This document shows, piece after piece, positions 31,392 to 41,979 of a stretch of 64,000 nt of DNA (the first letter of the stretch is position 1; every line of letters begins with the position of its first letter). Source of the DNA: Zymoseptoria tritici IPO323. Taxonomy: Eukaryota; Ascomycota; Dothideomycetes; Mycosphaerellales; Mycosphaerellaceae. The position numbers were made by a program, and so were the translations under genes. The DNA lies in assembly GCF_000219625.1 (NCBI RefSeq), contig NC_018210.1, positions 248,001 to 312,000 on the forward strand. The letters are read 5' to 3'. The notes below the pieces were generated by a model. That model saw only the letters and a program-made list of their open reading frames with translations. It searched no databases and was not told the DNA's origin.

Positions 31392-32871
31392 GACGTTTTC
31401 ATGTCCCTCTTGGCCGCACGCGGGAGACGAAGCAGTGGGAACCAAGATGACACCACTGTCATGTTGACCAGGCGATAGCATTGTGCCGGCCTTGCTTCAT
31501 TGTATCTGGGATTTGAGCGCTTTGCACTATCCACGGCTTGCTTTTATCGAGTGCACAGTCCAAAGGTACTTCGGCGCAAGACGAGCGGTGCGGGTAAATC
31601 CACGGAGCTATGTGGTGTCTTCTTCATCGGATCATGCGATTGAAACAACACCAGTCGTTGTTGGGGATTCGCGCCCTTGGTGAATTTCTATTATCGACCA
31701 AGACGATTCACGCCTCCTTTCAAGCCTCCGATCTAATAGCAACTTGTCAGTTCCTTTTCCTTGATCCATCTTGCTCACCTTTCAGTTGTGCTACATCCAT
31801 TCTCCGAAGATTACGAACAAACATGGCCGGCGATCGGACTGCAGGTCCTGGACTTCACGGCAAGATTCCTGGCCCAAGTCGAGATCAACATGCGCCGCTC
31901 ACATTGCTCGGACTCCCTCCTGAATTGCGCAATCGTAAGGCGTCGACTTCATCCTCTGGTCCAAGGATCCCGACAAAGATAAAGTCGCTTGGAGATTGTA
32001 CTTGCAGCTACGAGCAGATCAGAACTTGCTCGATCGTACCGCTGCTCGAATTACAGCTCAGGCCGGACCACCTACTCACGTGCTGCCGATGTGGTTGGTA
32101 CCGATTCATGCTGCCGTCTTGCAAGATGCTACATGGTCGCCTGGGGTGATCAGGACCTTCTGGGCGGATACTTGAAGGACTGAAGCGGGCTTGACGCGGC
32201 TGCCATTCCAGCTCCTGTGGCGCGAGTCAGGGAGACATGGCATAGATGCGAGTACAGTCGGCGTCAGAGTCGACCGCCGTGTGCGGTGATGCCGATTCCG
32301 CATGCCGTTTGCCATCGCTCCAAACGCTGTGATGTCTTTGCTTGATCGTGCGACGAATGTGGTGATCCTGGCACTGTCAATGTACGACATGCATATCCAT
32401 GCCAGCAGGGTCAGTGCAATCTGCAACCCCGGCAGCTGACCAAGCAATACGAGACTCAAAAAGAACAAAGGACTTGCGAGATGCGACTCGACAACATCAT
32501 GACTGGAACAAGCAAGTCACCGACTATCTTTTCAGTAACTGACTCCGATCTTCCCCCATCCATTGCGGATCGCTCCAGGACTTCCGCGTACAGGTAATAT
32601 CATGTACCGATCGAAGAGAACTCCGCCAGGATTGCCGCTCGTCAATTGCTGTAAGCGTCAGTGCGTGGTCACGCCTACCCGAAGAGGACATCGATTGAGT
32701 TGGAGCTATCCATAGTTCGCGCTCAACATCCTTGCAATCATGGGCTGGAACCAGCTCACTGGAACGACGCGGACCGATCATTACTGTATGTAGCCTTCAG
32801 CCAGACCCATTCCCCGGAACGGTTGCACAGCCCTCCGATCCTGGCGGGACTGCAAAGAATCAACCCACTTA
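31392..32871. other. Intergenic region containing gene debris
   Basis: About 1.5 kb between the 2EXR paralog 1 and the Harbinger element. The only protein-like material is the fragment at 31823-32170. Confidence 0.5.
31823..32170 (+). pseudogene. 2EXR-like gene fragment, broken
   Basis: ATG 31823 opens a short frame with LTLLGLPPELRNRK, the hallmark of the neighbouring 2EXR paralogs, but the IYE and CKQ parts that should follow are missing. The protein-like signal moves to another frame at 31939 (GVDFILWSKDPDKDKVAWRL) and ends at a TGA at 32172-32174, and this second part does not resemble the paralogs. No plausible intron links them. I read it as a truncated, rearranged paralog. Confidence 0.45.
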
Positions 32872-32886
32872 GGGTGCGTTTACCTA
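32872..32886. repeat. Harbinger terminal inverted repeat, left
   Basis: gggtgcgtttaccta, preceded by TTA. Confidence 0.93.
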
Positions 32887-33384
32887 AGGTCTGTTAATAG
32901 GTTATATAGCGCCAAGAGCAAATAACGAGCCATTCTGCGACTCGTTCACTTACCATAATCCGAAGAAGTTCTAGTTATTGCTTATTAGCTCGCTGTTGCT
33001 GCTCGCTAACTATATTAAGTTAGTATATAGCCGTCCTATAGGTTTGTATATTAACGGACTCTATAGTCCGTTTATTGTAGTTATTGTAGCCCGTGCGGAA
33101 GCTATGTCGCGACTCGCGAGCCCTTTAACGTATATAGCCGTTGTAGTTATATATCTAGTCTAATAGCTCTTATATATATCCGTTACAATACTACTACTAG
33201 AGCCGATACCGAGGAAGAAGAGTAAGAGTAAGTCTAGGGAGCCTCTATCGTCTAGTCGGAAGCGTAAGAACGACGCTAGTAAGGATAAGGATAAGGAGCT
33301 AGTAGCGTCGTCTAGTAAGAGTAAGAAGAAGTAGAAGAAGTAGAAGCTAAGGGGCTATATATATAGCTCCGAGTATCCCTTAAT

Positions 33385-34000
33385 TAGCCGGTAGGATAAT
33401 AAGTATGTCGACGTCTTGTTTAAGGCGTTATTAAGGCTTAAGAGTAGAGGTATAATGCAACATAACAACACCTTTGCTACGAAGTACCTACGACTAGTTG
33501 CCGAGAAGATATATAACCGGTTTAAGCGCTTCTTTAAGTAAGAGACCCTTACTAACAAGTAGCGCGAGTTAAAGAGAGCATATACGCTATATGCCGCTTA
33601 CTTAAAGCATATTAGTAGATAGAATAGACACCCTATAAAGCCGGTAGATAAGTCTATTAAGGATGCTTATTATAAGGCGCACCCTACGTACGAGCCCTTT
33701 AGAGACTCCTATCCGCTATTCTCCTTCTTAATCTATACTATTCTCGGTACTAACGTAGCTATTAGTAAGTACGCTATCGGCGGTAGAGGGGGTGCTCGTC
33801 TCGCTAAGTCTAAGGATAAGGGGTCTAATAAGGATAAGGACGAGGGCTCCGGTAAGGATAGGGGCGAGGACGATAGCGCTAGCGAAGCGGCGAATTCGGA
33901 GGATAAGGTCGAAGAGGTAGAAGGCAGCGAGTAGATCCTAAGAGCCGCGCAGTTAGCTAGATCTAATAAGGAGCGCCGCGGTAAGGCTAAGAAGTAATAG
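33385..34000 (+). pseudogene. Harbinger Myb/SANT-like DNA-binding protein remnant
   Basis: Through stops the frame reads NKYVDVLFKALLRLKSRGI, NNTFATKYLRLVAEKIYNRF, then K-stop-RELKRAYTLYAAYLKH. This is the helix pattern of the Myb/SANT-like domain that recognises element ends in PIF/Harbinger transposons. A Lys/Asp/Gly-rich low-complexity region follows. Trp positions read TAG. Non-functional. Confidence 0.7.
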
Positions 34001-34955
34001 ATCGTTACTAAGGTTAATCCTAAATACCTTAGAGCAATCTATAAGCTTATAAAGCCGCTATAGTAGATAATAGCTACTATAGCTAAGAAGGTAGAGCTAA
34101 AGGATAAGACGCCGCTAGAGCTTCTTAGTAAGCGGCTAGCTCGCGACGAAGTCGTACTAGAGGGTATAAGCAATAAGGATAAGGACCTACTTTTAATAAG
34201 GTTATTAGACAATCTAAACCTCGCTGTTACCGCTAAACCGCTACTAAAGGAAGAGCTAAGTAGCCGCCTTAGATTATACCTACGAAGGATTATTATATAG
34301 GCTAAACCGTCTACGCCGGCGCCGGTCGAGAACCCTCTACCTTACTATACTCCGGCGTAACACGCCTATCTATAGTAGAGTTATACATTCTCGCTATTCC
34401 CTTAGTCGTAGCTACTACCGTTAATTAGTAAGATATATAGCGGACTATATAGTTACCGTCGTTAATAAAGGAGGTAGAGTTAAAGTTGTAGGTATTTAAA
34501 TTTAAGATATAAGAAGTTGCTTACTAACCTATTTTTAGTAGTTTTAATAATAGAGGAGCACTTAGGACGTAAAGATACCTTTAACTACCTTACTAGAGCT
34601 CGCGGAAGAGAAAAGTAGGGCTATACTATCGATTTATATAGAGGTGTTTTAAGAATTTGCTAATATTCGGCCTAATTAGGAAGGAGCAGCTCTGTTTTTC
34701 GCGCTAGTTTTAAGCTTTAGTATCTCGTAGTATCTTCGCGCCCCGCCCTGTCCTCTATCTATAAAATACGGAAATTTCTACCTTATAGACGAGAGGTCGG
34801 TATAACGGCCTTAGCGTAAGAAACTCGCGAATTAACTAGCAAATATATATATTCTTTATAAGAACGCCGTTCCGCGCTCTCTTAAATAGTATTAGTCGAA
34901 TTCGTTACCGCTTTAAGGGCCCCTTATGTCTAATCTACTCCTTTCGTAGTATTCC

Positions 34956-34969
34956 TAGTAATCCTTTTA
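34956..34969. repeat. 14-bp target-site duplication, left copy (SINE-like B)
   Basis: tagtaatcctttta, repeated at 35779-35792. Confidence 0.95.
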
Positions 34970-35043
34970 GGCCGGCGACGAGGAACACCTGTACGCGGTG
35001 CCGGCTACGAACCTGCGATACTATCGCAGAGCCAAGTTTCCTC
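34970..35043 (+). ncRNA. Candidate HDV-like self-cleaving ribozyme, copy B
   Basis: P1 ggccggc (34970-34976) pairs with gccggct (35000-35006), 7 bp with a G-U at the cleavage-site pair, as in HDV itself. P2 gaggaa (34980-34985) pairs with ttcctc (35038-35043). P3 acc (34987-34989) pairs with ggt (34997-34999), with L3 tgtacgc between. P4 is ctgcgat/atcgcag at 35013-35029 with a 3-nt loop. J4/2 contains ccaa (35032-35035), fitting CNRA. The first P1 base is exactly the first base after the target duplication. Untested. Confidence 0.76.
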
Positions 35044-35778
35044 AGGAGGATTGGAGAGGCCGTTAATCCCTCTTCCCTTACAACAACAACAACACGACCT
35101 GGAGGTACGCCTCCTATCGAAATACAAGCTACAACAGAACAACGGCACGATTCGAACGAACAGCCCTCTACGCTACGAACGAGAAGAAGAAAGAAGCAGT
35201 CCACTCTGCCCTATACGCGCACCTCCTCGAAATCCGAATCGAAATCGCATATCCCTTCTCTAGAGACTTCGTCGCCCTCGAAGGAAGCATATATGCACTT
35301 CAAAGAGCTAGAACTCGGTGGAATCTACAACTCTGCGATTAACCTGCGTAGCTATATGCGCTAGAAGGCGGCATATAGTTCTACAAAGGCATATTAAGGA
35401 CAAGAGAAGGCAGCGAGTTGGACAGCTGCTTTTTGCGCCTTTGCGCTATTGCGCCTTTGCGCTACATCGCCTTGCGCTGCATCTCTTTCGAATTCGCAGC
35501 GTGTGTGCGAAGCGGAAGGATCCGCTGAAAATTCTGCAAAAAGCTTAGCGCGAAAATTCTGCAGCCCCGGCTACACGACACTCGTTGGATTTCCTTTGTT
35601 TTGCGCTGCTTTTAAAGTCCTTTGGCATTTTGCCTTAGGCACGGGGTTTCCCCTAAGGTCAAAGAATACCGAAAGAATTTAATTGTAAATAGATCTACTG
35701 CCTTGCTTACAAGGCCGTCCTACATAGTCTTGGACTCCGAAAGGACGTAAATGGAACAAACAAACAAACAACAAACAA
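34970..35778 (+). mobile_element. SINE-like non-autonomous element, copy B
   Basis: A 0.81-kb insertion in the Harbinger element, flanked by a perfect 14-bp duplication (tagtaatcctttta at 34956-34969 and 35779-35792) and ending in an (AAAC)n-type tail. It matches copy A (1763-2584) from the tcgaaatacaagct region onward, including gcagcgagttggacagctgct and the last ~190 bp shared with the LINE. The first ~130 nt are unlike copy A in sequence but fold the same way. The internal tandem array differs from that of copy A (tgcgcctttgcgct units at about 35435-35490). No protein-coding capacity. Confidence 0.93.
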
Positions 35779-35792
35779 TAGTAATCCTTTTA
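35779..35792. repeat. 14-bp target-site duplication, right copy (SINE-like B)
   Basis: Perfect match to 34956-34969, directly after the tail. Confidence 0.95.
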
Positions 35793-35939
35793 TATTGTAC
35801 CGGCTATCTTATTACGGAACCGCACCCTCGCCCTACTACTAATATTACCGAGATTATCGAGAACATCCTCCTTATCGCTATCCGCATTGTCGTCGCTATC
35901 CTCGCTATCGTCGCTACGTAAGTCCCGGAGGAAGGGCTC

Positions 35940-36570
35940 CGAGTCTAGCGGCTAGTTACCGCTTAAGAGGATAAAGTTATAAAGGACGAAGTAGTAGAGG
36001 ATAAACCGCGTCTATTTACGGATACTATAACTAGTATACGCTCCTTATGCGAGGATTAGGAAACGCTTCTTAATAATACTAAAGACTCGCTCGATAATAT
36101 TCCGTAGTTATATATAGCGTAGGTTATATAGCTCTTATATCGTCTTAGGCCGGCGCATTACTATACGCTATTTACGGATATAATATCTCGTACTCTCGTA
36201 TAGTACGAGTAATCGACTATCGAGCGTAGAGTATCTACCGTCGGCGAGGAAGTATTTACTAGGAGGTACGTCGAAGCTATCCTTATATGCCTTCTTTAAG
36301 ACAATACTATTAGGAGCAGAGCCCTTATAACCGACTATAATATACTAGAACACTATGTCGAAGTCGTAGGCTACTATAATATTCTATAAGATAAATCCCT
36401 TCCTACTATTCTATACCCCTCTAACATCTTTAGGCAGATTTATTAGCAACAACGTGCTATCTAGCGCTCTAATAGCATCCTTAAACTAGTAGAATTTGCT
36501 ATAGTCTAAGCAACTTGTATTATCCTTACTCTTCTTTATTATTCTCTCGTACGGCGGCGGTAGATTATAC
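35940..36570 (-). pseudogene. Harbinger DDE transposase remnant
   Basis: The minus-strand frame, read through stops, matches DDE_Tnp_4-type transposases in order: FKDAIRALDSTLLLINLPKD (first Asp region), IIVAYDFDIVF, IVGYKGSAPNSIVLKKAY (second Asp region, Asp here Asn), KYFLADGRYS, RPKTI-stop-ELYNLRY, LRNIIERVFSIIKKRFLIL (Glu region) and FVLYNFILL. The catalytic Asp-to-Asn change and the TAG codons fit RIP. Inactive. Confidence 0.88.
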
Positions 36571-37243
36571 TAACTCGGCATCTAGACAAAGTCCTTACTT
36601 ATAAGGCATATAATCTTACTAATGCGTTTAATAATAGCGTAGAAGGTCGCCGCCGAATGCTAATACTACCTTCGTAGCTAACGAATCGATAGGTTATAAG
36701 CTAGGAAATCGAGGAATATAACTACCTACTTAGCGACGGATATACCGGAAACTCGACTACCGCTAGCTCTACGAGCCTCTAATTCCCTTACGAACTTCTT
36801 TAATACTAGCTGCCGCATACAAGTAGTATAATAGTAATACTCTTCCGGTCTATATAAGTACTTAAACGCCTCCTTTATACCGGCAACAGGATCTACGAGA
36901 GTCTCGACAACACCTAAGGGCTTATACTAATAAACGCGTCGACTAGTCGGAAGGAGCGTAGTAGTAAGAGCGAGAGTAATAGTAGCTATTATACTAGCAA
37001 CAACAGCAGACTGCACTAGATCTATAGCTATGTTAGAGCGTAAATAAGAAGAGTAATAAGACTATAGCAATATACGAGAAACGCGAGATATATACGATAT
37101 AAGGTAAGTAATAGCTAAGCCGGTAACTTCCGTAAGACTCTACCGCAATAACGATAGCGTTTACTTAAAAGCTGTTAATTGTAGCGACAACGAGGGCTCG
37201 TTATTAAATAACTGGAAATCACTAATAACTAATTAACGAGCGC

Positions 37244-37258
37244 TAGGTAAACGCACCC
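37244..37258. repeat. Harbinger terminal inverted repeat, right
   Basis: taggtaaacgcaccc, the exact complement of the left repeat, followed by TTA. Confidence 0.93.
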
Positions 37259-37327
37259 TTATCGCCTTTCGCCCGTTCAATGGAACAACTATCTACGTTC
37301 TCCTTCTGACCAACACTCCGTTCTACT

Positions 37328-38505
37328 ATGGCCGTACTTCAAATTCTCCTTTCGCTGGTCGCTGCCTTCGCCGTTGGTACAGATTCGCTATCTGTCCCTC
37401 TACATCAAGGTTAGGGCGACGTAAGTAGGAATCAGCTAGTTGCTAGAGCGGTACACCGGAACCTCTAGGAACGATCTACGGGCCTGGAGTCGGTCATTCG
37501 GGACACCGCGGGCTTCTGGTACGGGTCGGTCGATGTGGGCGACTCTAAAGGTCTCTCTCTCGTTCTCGATACCGCATCGCTTTACGTCGTTGCTAATACA
37601 GGTCTTTACCAGCCGAGTGCTGCATCCATCGATCTCAACGACACCTACACTTTCGGACTTGCTAGCACAGAGTCAAATAGATGCGGCATTAGCAACATCT
37701 CGACTCGAGTCTTTAAGGACGACGTCACGTTCGCCGGGTTGACAGCTAAGAACTTGACCTTGTTCGACGTCGTACCGAAGCCGGCACCTGAGCCGGGCAC
37801 GATCATACAAGCTTAAGAACAGGGCTTAATAGGTCTGGGAATGAACAAATTGTCGTTCTTTCCCACGCTCTGTGCTCAAGGCGTCGTTGACGAATGCCGT
37901 TATAGATTAGCATTTGGTCTGGATGGAACCGGCACAGCTATACTCGGCTCGAAGGACCAGGGCCTTTATGAAGGAGAGCTATCCGTACAGAAAACTGGCC
38001 AGGACTGGGACATGACCAACAAGCTCATGGTCGATGGCACGGAGATTCTGGCAGAGAGCGACACAGTAGTCCTCGACAGCGGAACCGTCAACGTACGTTT
38101 CAGCCTCCCTTTTCATCCAGTACAGACAGGTATACAGAGTCAGCTGATTCATCGTAGGTCATCGTCCCAACAGCAGTTGCCCGCAAACTCTTCACCGCTT
38201 TGAACATTCAAATTGTGGAGCAAACTCTCCCGGGCTGCACCAATTCCATATTCGGTTACTATCCATGCGACAAGCCTCCGACAGTCGGTTTTCAGTTCGG
38301 AGATAAAGTGTTCAACATTGAGTCTTCCCGGTTCCAGCTGGAGGACAACGGCAACAACAATTGCACAGCGATCATCACCGGGATTGATGTAACTGAAAAA
38401 CATCCGAATCTGTGGCTTATTGGACAGGCCTGGATGCAGGGGAAGTATGTTGACTTCCGCAAGAAGGACGATGGGTATGAGATTGGGGTGGCGGATCTGA
38501 AGTAA
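37328..38505 (+). pseudogene. Secreted pepsin-like aspartic protease, three nonsense codons
   Basis: One frame from ATG 37328 to 38092, then a 65-bp intron (GTACGT...CGTAG), then 38158-38505. A signal peptide (MAVLQILLSLVAAFAVG) leads into an A1-type fold. The first catalytic box reads LVLDTASLYVVA (DTG usual; Gly is Ala here), the second VVLDSGT is intact. The C-terminal CTAIITGIDV and LWLIGQAWMQGKYVDFRK match the family. In-frame stops lie at about 37409 (TAG), 37466 (TAG) and 37814 (TAA); the first two are 150-210 bp from the Harbinger end. The stops and Gly-to-Ala suggest RIP leakage or decay. The rest is well preserved, so inactivation looks recent. Confidence 0.82.
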
Positions 38506-39211
38506 GTTCGATGGCTTTCTTGGACCAGGCAGTGATTCCCGTGAGCTGAGCTGAGTCACCAGGAATCCTGGGTCGGGATGTCCGTAGGAAAGGAGGCAGT
38601 CATGTGCATGAGCTTCGCCATTGTACAAAAGCGCACGGCATTGTACAGCTGAGCTATTCCGTCTACCGTTAGAGAGCCTCTAACTGTAATTTTGTTCTGT
38701 CGTGTCTGTCGATGGAAGCACAGCTGGGAAACCCATTGTTGTCGTCTCACGATAAGTTCCCCATGTAGGCGACGATGAAGGCTGCTCGGCTTAGCCCGCC
38801 ATGTGAATAGTCAATTGCAATGGATGCATGAGATAGCTGAAGTGTCAAGATACCTGCCAATGGCGTCCACACCATACCAATACAACGATCGAGAATTCTG
38901 GGGACAAAATGCTCTGCAGCTCGCTTGCTGTGCTGTTCGTGCAGGCCTTGGTCAGCACGGTGACAATTGGAAGAAGGCTCGCAAATAACTTTCGCTCACA
39001 ACATGCCGGATGATATCTTGCCACGTTGGAGTCCCTGACACTAAGGCCAAGCTAGCGCCGATTCAAGACGTGAAGTGAATGCAGATCGGGTCTAAGACTA
39101 CATTGCGCCTAGCGCAAATTTTGTTGTTGTAAGTGTGCAGCGCACTTCCCCTTCAACTTCAACCCAAACATCGACATTCTATCAGCCAATATCGTCTACT
39201 GTTATCTAATA
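38506..39211. other. Intergenic, nothing recognised
   Basis: About 700 bp between the protease pseudogene and 2EXR paralog 2. Confidence 0.5.
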
Positions 39212-39937
39212 ATGGCGACCACCAAGCTCCAAGCACTCCTGCCCAGCAGTGTGTCCGGTCCAAAGCAAGCTCAGGACTCCCAACTCACATCTCTTGCCCC
39301 TGAATTGCGCAACCGCATTTACGCTCTCGTGTTCGTCGGCTACATCAACGACGCTCTGGCCAACGAAAAGGACGCCCGAAGCACCACAGCTGCCACACCA
39401 GGTCTGATCCTGGCCTGCAAACAATTTCATCAGGAGGCACTGGGTATCTTCTACTCTCATGCCGGGTTCCAATTCTGCGACCTCTATCGCTTGAGCTTGT
39501 GGAAAGAGAGGATTGGCAAAGCCCGCACAAAGTTCATACATCACGTAAGGGTGCTGAGCTCGTACCTTCATACGGATTGGTTCGATGAAACGGATGATGA
39601 GAGTTGCACAGCGGGGTACTGCCGAGACATCGGACAAGCCTCTGATCTCGAAATCTGGTATCGCACAGGATGGCACCACGACAAGTCCATCAACCGCAAG
39701 TTCTATCTTTGGACCAGGGACCCACTCGAAGCCGCGGTAGATTGGAAGAAGTATCTGGCCATGCGACGCGTCCACATTTTCGCATTGTTCGACAAGGAGA
39801 TTGAACGCCTACTAGCGCAGATCGCACGGAAGGATCTCCATCCTTCGTGGATTCTCGACGTCGAGCACGCCCATCATGGCGTTGGCGAGGATCGATGGGA
39901 TAAATCGGAAGTGAAGACGTTCTGGTCGACTTCTTGA
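39212..39937 (+). CDS. 2EXR/F-box-like domain protein, paralog 2 (241 aa)
   Basis: A single exon from ATG 39212. The motif LTSLAPELRNRIYALVFVGY (about residues 26-45) is the family LPPELRNxIYE element with Leu-Ala in place of Leu-Pro. It is followed by PGLILACKQFHQEALGIFYS and a hydrophobic F/W-rich stretch. The C-terminal half (DWKKYLAMRRVHIFALFDKE) is helical. It shares domain order with the genes at 30515, 41111 and 42692. The role is unknown. Confidence 0.78.
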   Translation: MATTKLQALLPSSVSGPKQAQDSQLTSLAPELRNRIYALVFVGYINDALANEKDARSTTAATPGLILACKQFHQEALGIFYSHAGFQFCDLYRLSLWKERIGKARTKFIHHVRVLSSYLHTDWFDETDDESCTAGYCRDIGQASDLEIWYRTGWHHDKSINRKFYLWTRDPLEAAVDWKKYLAMRRVHIFALFDKEIERLLAQIARKDLHPSWILDVEHAHHGVGEDRWDKSEVKTFWSTS

Positions 39938-41110
39938 TATGTTCGATCAAAGTTCACGGTCGTCTGGGACCCTGGACTATGGACATGCTGAGCAGCGAGT
40001 CGATCACACACGTTCGACGGGGGGTGGAAATTAGACCCGGTGCTTCTGAAAAGTGATATGTCATGGTGGGACAAGAAGACCTGAGCTGCAGTGGCATGTA
40101 ACATTGCGGGCGCCAATTTGTTGGCAATCGACGGCAGCAGAGAAAGGAGATCTGTTGTGTGGGACAAAAGTATTGCTCCTACAATTGACTCTCACCCGAC
40201 AGAATAATGACAATCAAGGACCTATTCCTCAAAATGGCAAAATGAAACTGCGTCATGGCTTCATTCGCCATGGGCACAATCTTCCCAGAGTCGAAGAGTC
40301 AAATGACAATTACGACACGCAAGAGCGATCTCACGCATCGGATATCTCGGATCGACCTCTTTCGTGTGGGCCAACCTTGGGCCAATCTTAGACCAAGTAC
40401 AGGTTCTCAAACCTCGATCTTGTCGTCTTCCCGATGTTCCGAGACGTATCCGGCCTCAAGATCACTGCAATACGTCGCAAGAGCGCACTACCCCGCAAGA
40501 ATCTGTCCCATCCATGGCAACCCTGAGCGCACGTGTAGCATCGGCACCTGCTCTTCGAAGCAGAAGTCTATCATACTTCAGCAACGGGGGCCGAAGCCGG
40601 AGTCATACATCTTCACGCTTGATAGAGACATCGACATTAAGGAAACCGAAGCAGCCGTGGTACGGCGTTCAAAAGAAGTGCACTTCGAAAACTTCACGGT
40701 AGAGCCCTTGATACGCCTCATCCAGTATGGACGCTCGACGAGGATTGTGCGATTGTCGTGGGAGATTCTTCAACGCACCCAAGCAGACTCATCGATCTCC
40801 TAGCCTGTGGTGCACCCTCGTGGGTACCCTCAGATCTAGAGTAGGCCTGCGTCTATCCGGAAATCACTTCGTTGAGACTTCTGAAGCTTTCACATGCTCA
40901 CAACAGCATCATGTGCGCCATTGTTCTTTCGTCATCTTTCCCTTCCTATCGCATGAAGCCCATCATCACATGAAAACGACGCCACTTAGCTCTCAACTCT
41001 CTTCTCTCCCATTTCCGTTCACCAACCTTCCAACAACATCCTTCAAGCTGAGATTCAGACCGCTTCAAAACTTGATCTTTTACGACAGCCAACTGACGAC
41101 CATCCAAGGC
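39938..41110. other. Intergenic, no gene supported
   Basis: About 1.2 kb. An open frame at about 40255-40803 has some protein-like text but no motif and no clear start; I did not accept it. The 3' part is the promoter of 2EXR paralog 3. Confidence 0.45.
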
Positions 41111-41979
41111 ATGGCCCCACGCAAGCGTCAGAGCGAGGGCGAGCACGAAGGCAACGCACCAGCCAAGCGCCCCCGCCAGAGAAAAGGCGGCGTCGACTTC
41201 GACACTGCCGCGACCCAAGACAACTCACCCTTACTTCAACTCCCGGCGGAACTGCGAAACCGGATTTTCGAAATGGTTTTCGAAGACATGACCATCACTT
41301 GGCCCAGAATCAACACGACCAAAGGCGCAGTGAACAAGCCGCAAGGTCCAGCTCTCTTGTTCACCTGCAAGCAAGTGAGCGCAGAAGCCTTGAAGATATT
41401 CTACGCCAATGCTACATTCGCATTTGGAGCGCCCAAGAGATTGCCGTCATGGCAAAAGAAGATTCCACAAGGCCTCCAACGCCTTGTGCTGTTCAAGGTT
41501 GTGTTCGTCATGACTGGAAATAGCGACAAGGAATTTCAAGACGCCAAGGACCTTGGGATGGACTCGGAATTTCTCGACATGACCGTGCTCCACTGGAAGA
41601 TGGGCAGTGCTGAAATCCCCTGTAGGCTTCTTCCGTGCTGTGTAGCACACTCGATCCCATGCTAACATCACCGATAGGTTACGTCTATCGCCTGGAGTAC
41701 GGTGATCACAAGCAGCAACAACGGTGGACACCTGTCTGGCCCGAGGTGGTACTACACAGCTATATCGTGGGTGATGGTGCGACCCTTCGATCCAACAAGA
41801 AGATCCTCGAGGAAGCCAACAAGAAGACGCCGTACGAGCCAAAGACAGACCGACTCCGCAGGGTCGACTGGAATCGGCCTCCGCACAGCATCTTTCAACT
41901 ATGGAGCTTGTATCCCAATGGTCGCAAGATCTCTCCCTTGTTGAACAGTCTCGAGATGCGCACTGGTCCTGTCATTTGA
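41111..41979 (+). CDS. 2EXR/F-box-like domain protein, paralog 3 (270 aa)
   Basis: Two exons, 41111-41621 and 41678-41979, with a 56-bp intron (GTAGGC...GATAG, branch GCTAAC); phase 1 gives EIP|CYVYRLEYGD. A basic N-terminus (APAKRPRQRKG) suggests nuclear entry. The domain motif LLQLPAELRNRIFEMVFEDM is followed by ALLFTCKQVSAEALKIFYAN and ATFAFGAPKRLPSW. The open frame continues upstream of the chosen ATG, but that part has no resemblance to the paralogs. Closest in the window to the gene at 42692, including an equivalent intron and the downstream WTPVWP segment. Confidence 0.82.

Larger units (their letters stand above)
32872..37258. mobile_element. PIF/Harbinger DNA transposon, RIP-damaged, with nested SINE-like element
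   Basis: The element is bounded by 15-bp perfect inverted repeats (gggtgcgtttaccta at 32872-32886; its complement at 37244-37258) and flanked by TTA on both sides (32869-32871 and 37259-37261), the typical Harbinger target duplication. A subterminal taacgagcc occurs inverted near both ends. It carries two convergent genes: a Myb/SANT-like protein on plus and a DDE transposase on minus, the two-gene layout of this superfamily. Both are full of stops in RIP style. The SINE-like copy B sits between them. Without that insert and one duplication copy the element is about 3.56 kb. Confidence 0.92.

Noticed and set aside
40255..40803. 182-residue plus-strand frame between 2EXR paralogs
   Set aside because: Some stretches look protein-like, but there is no motif, no resemblance to the neighbouring family and two other frames are equally open.
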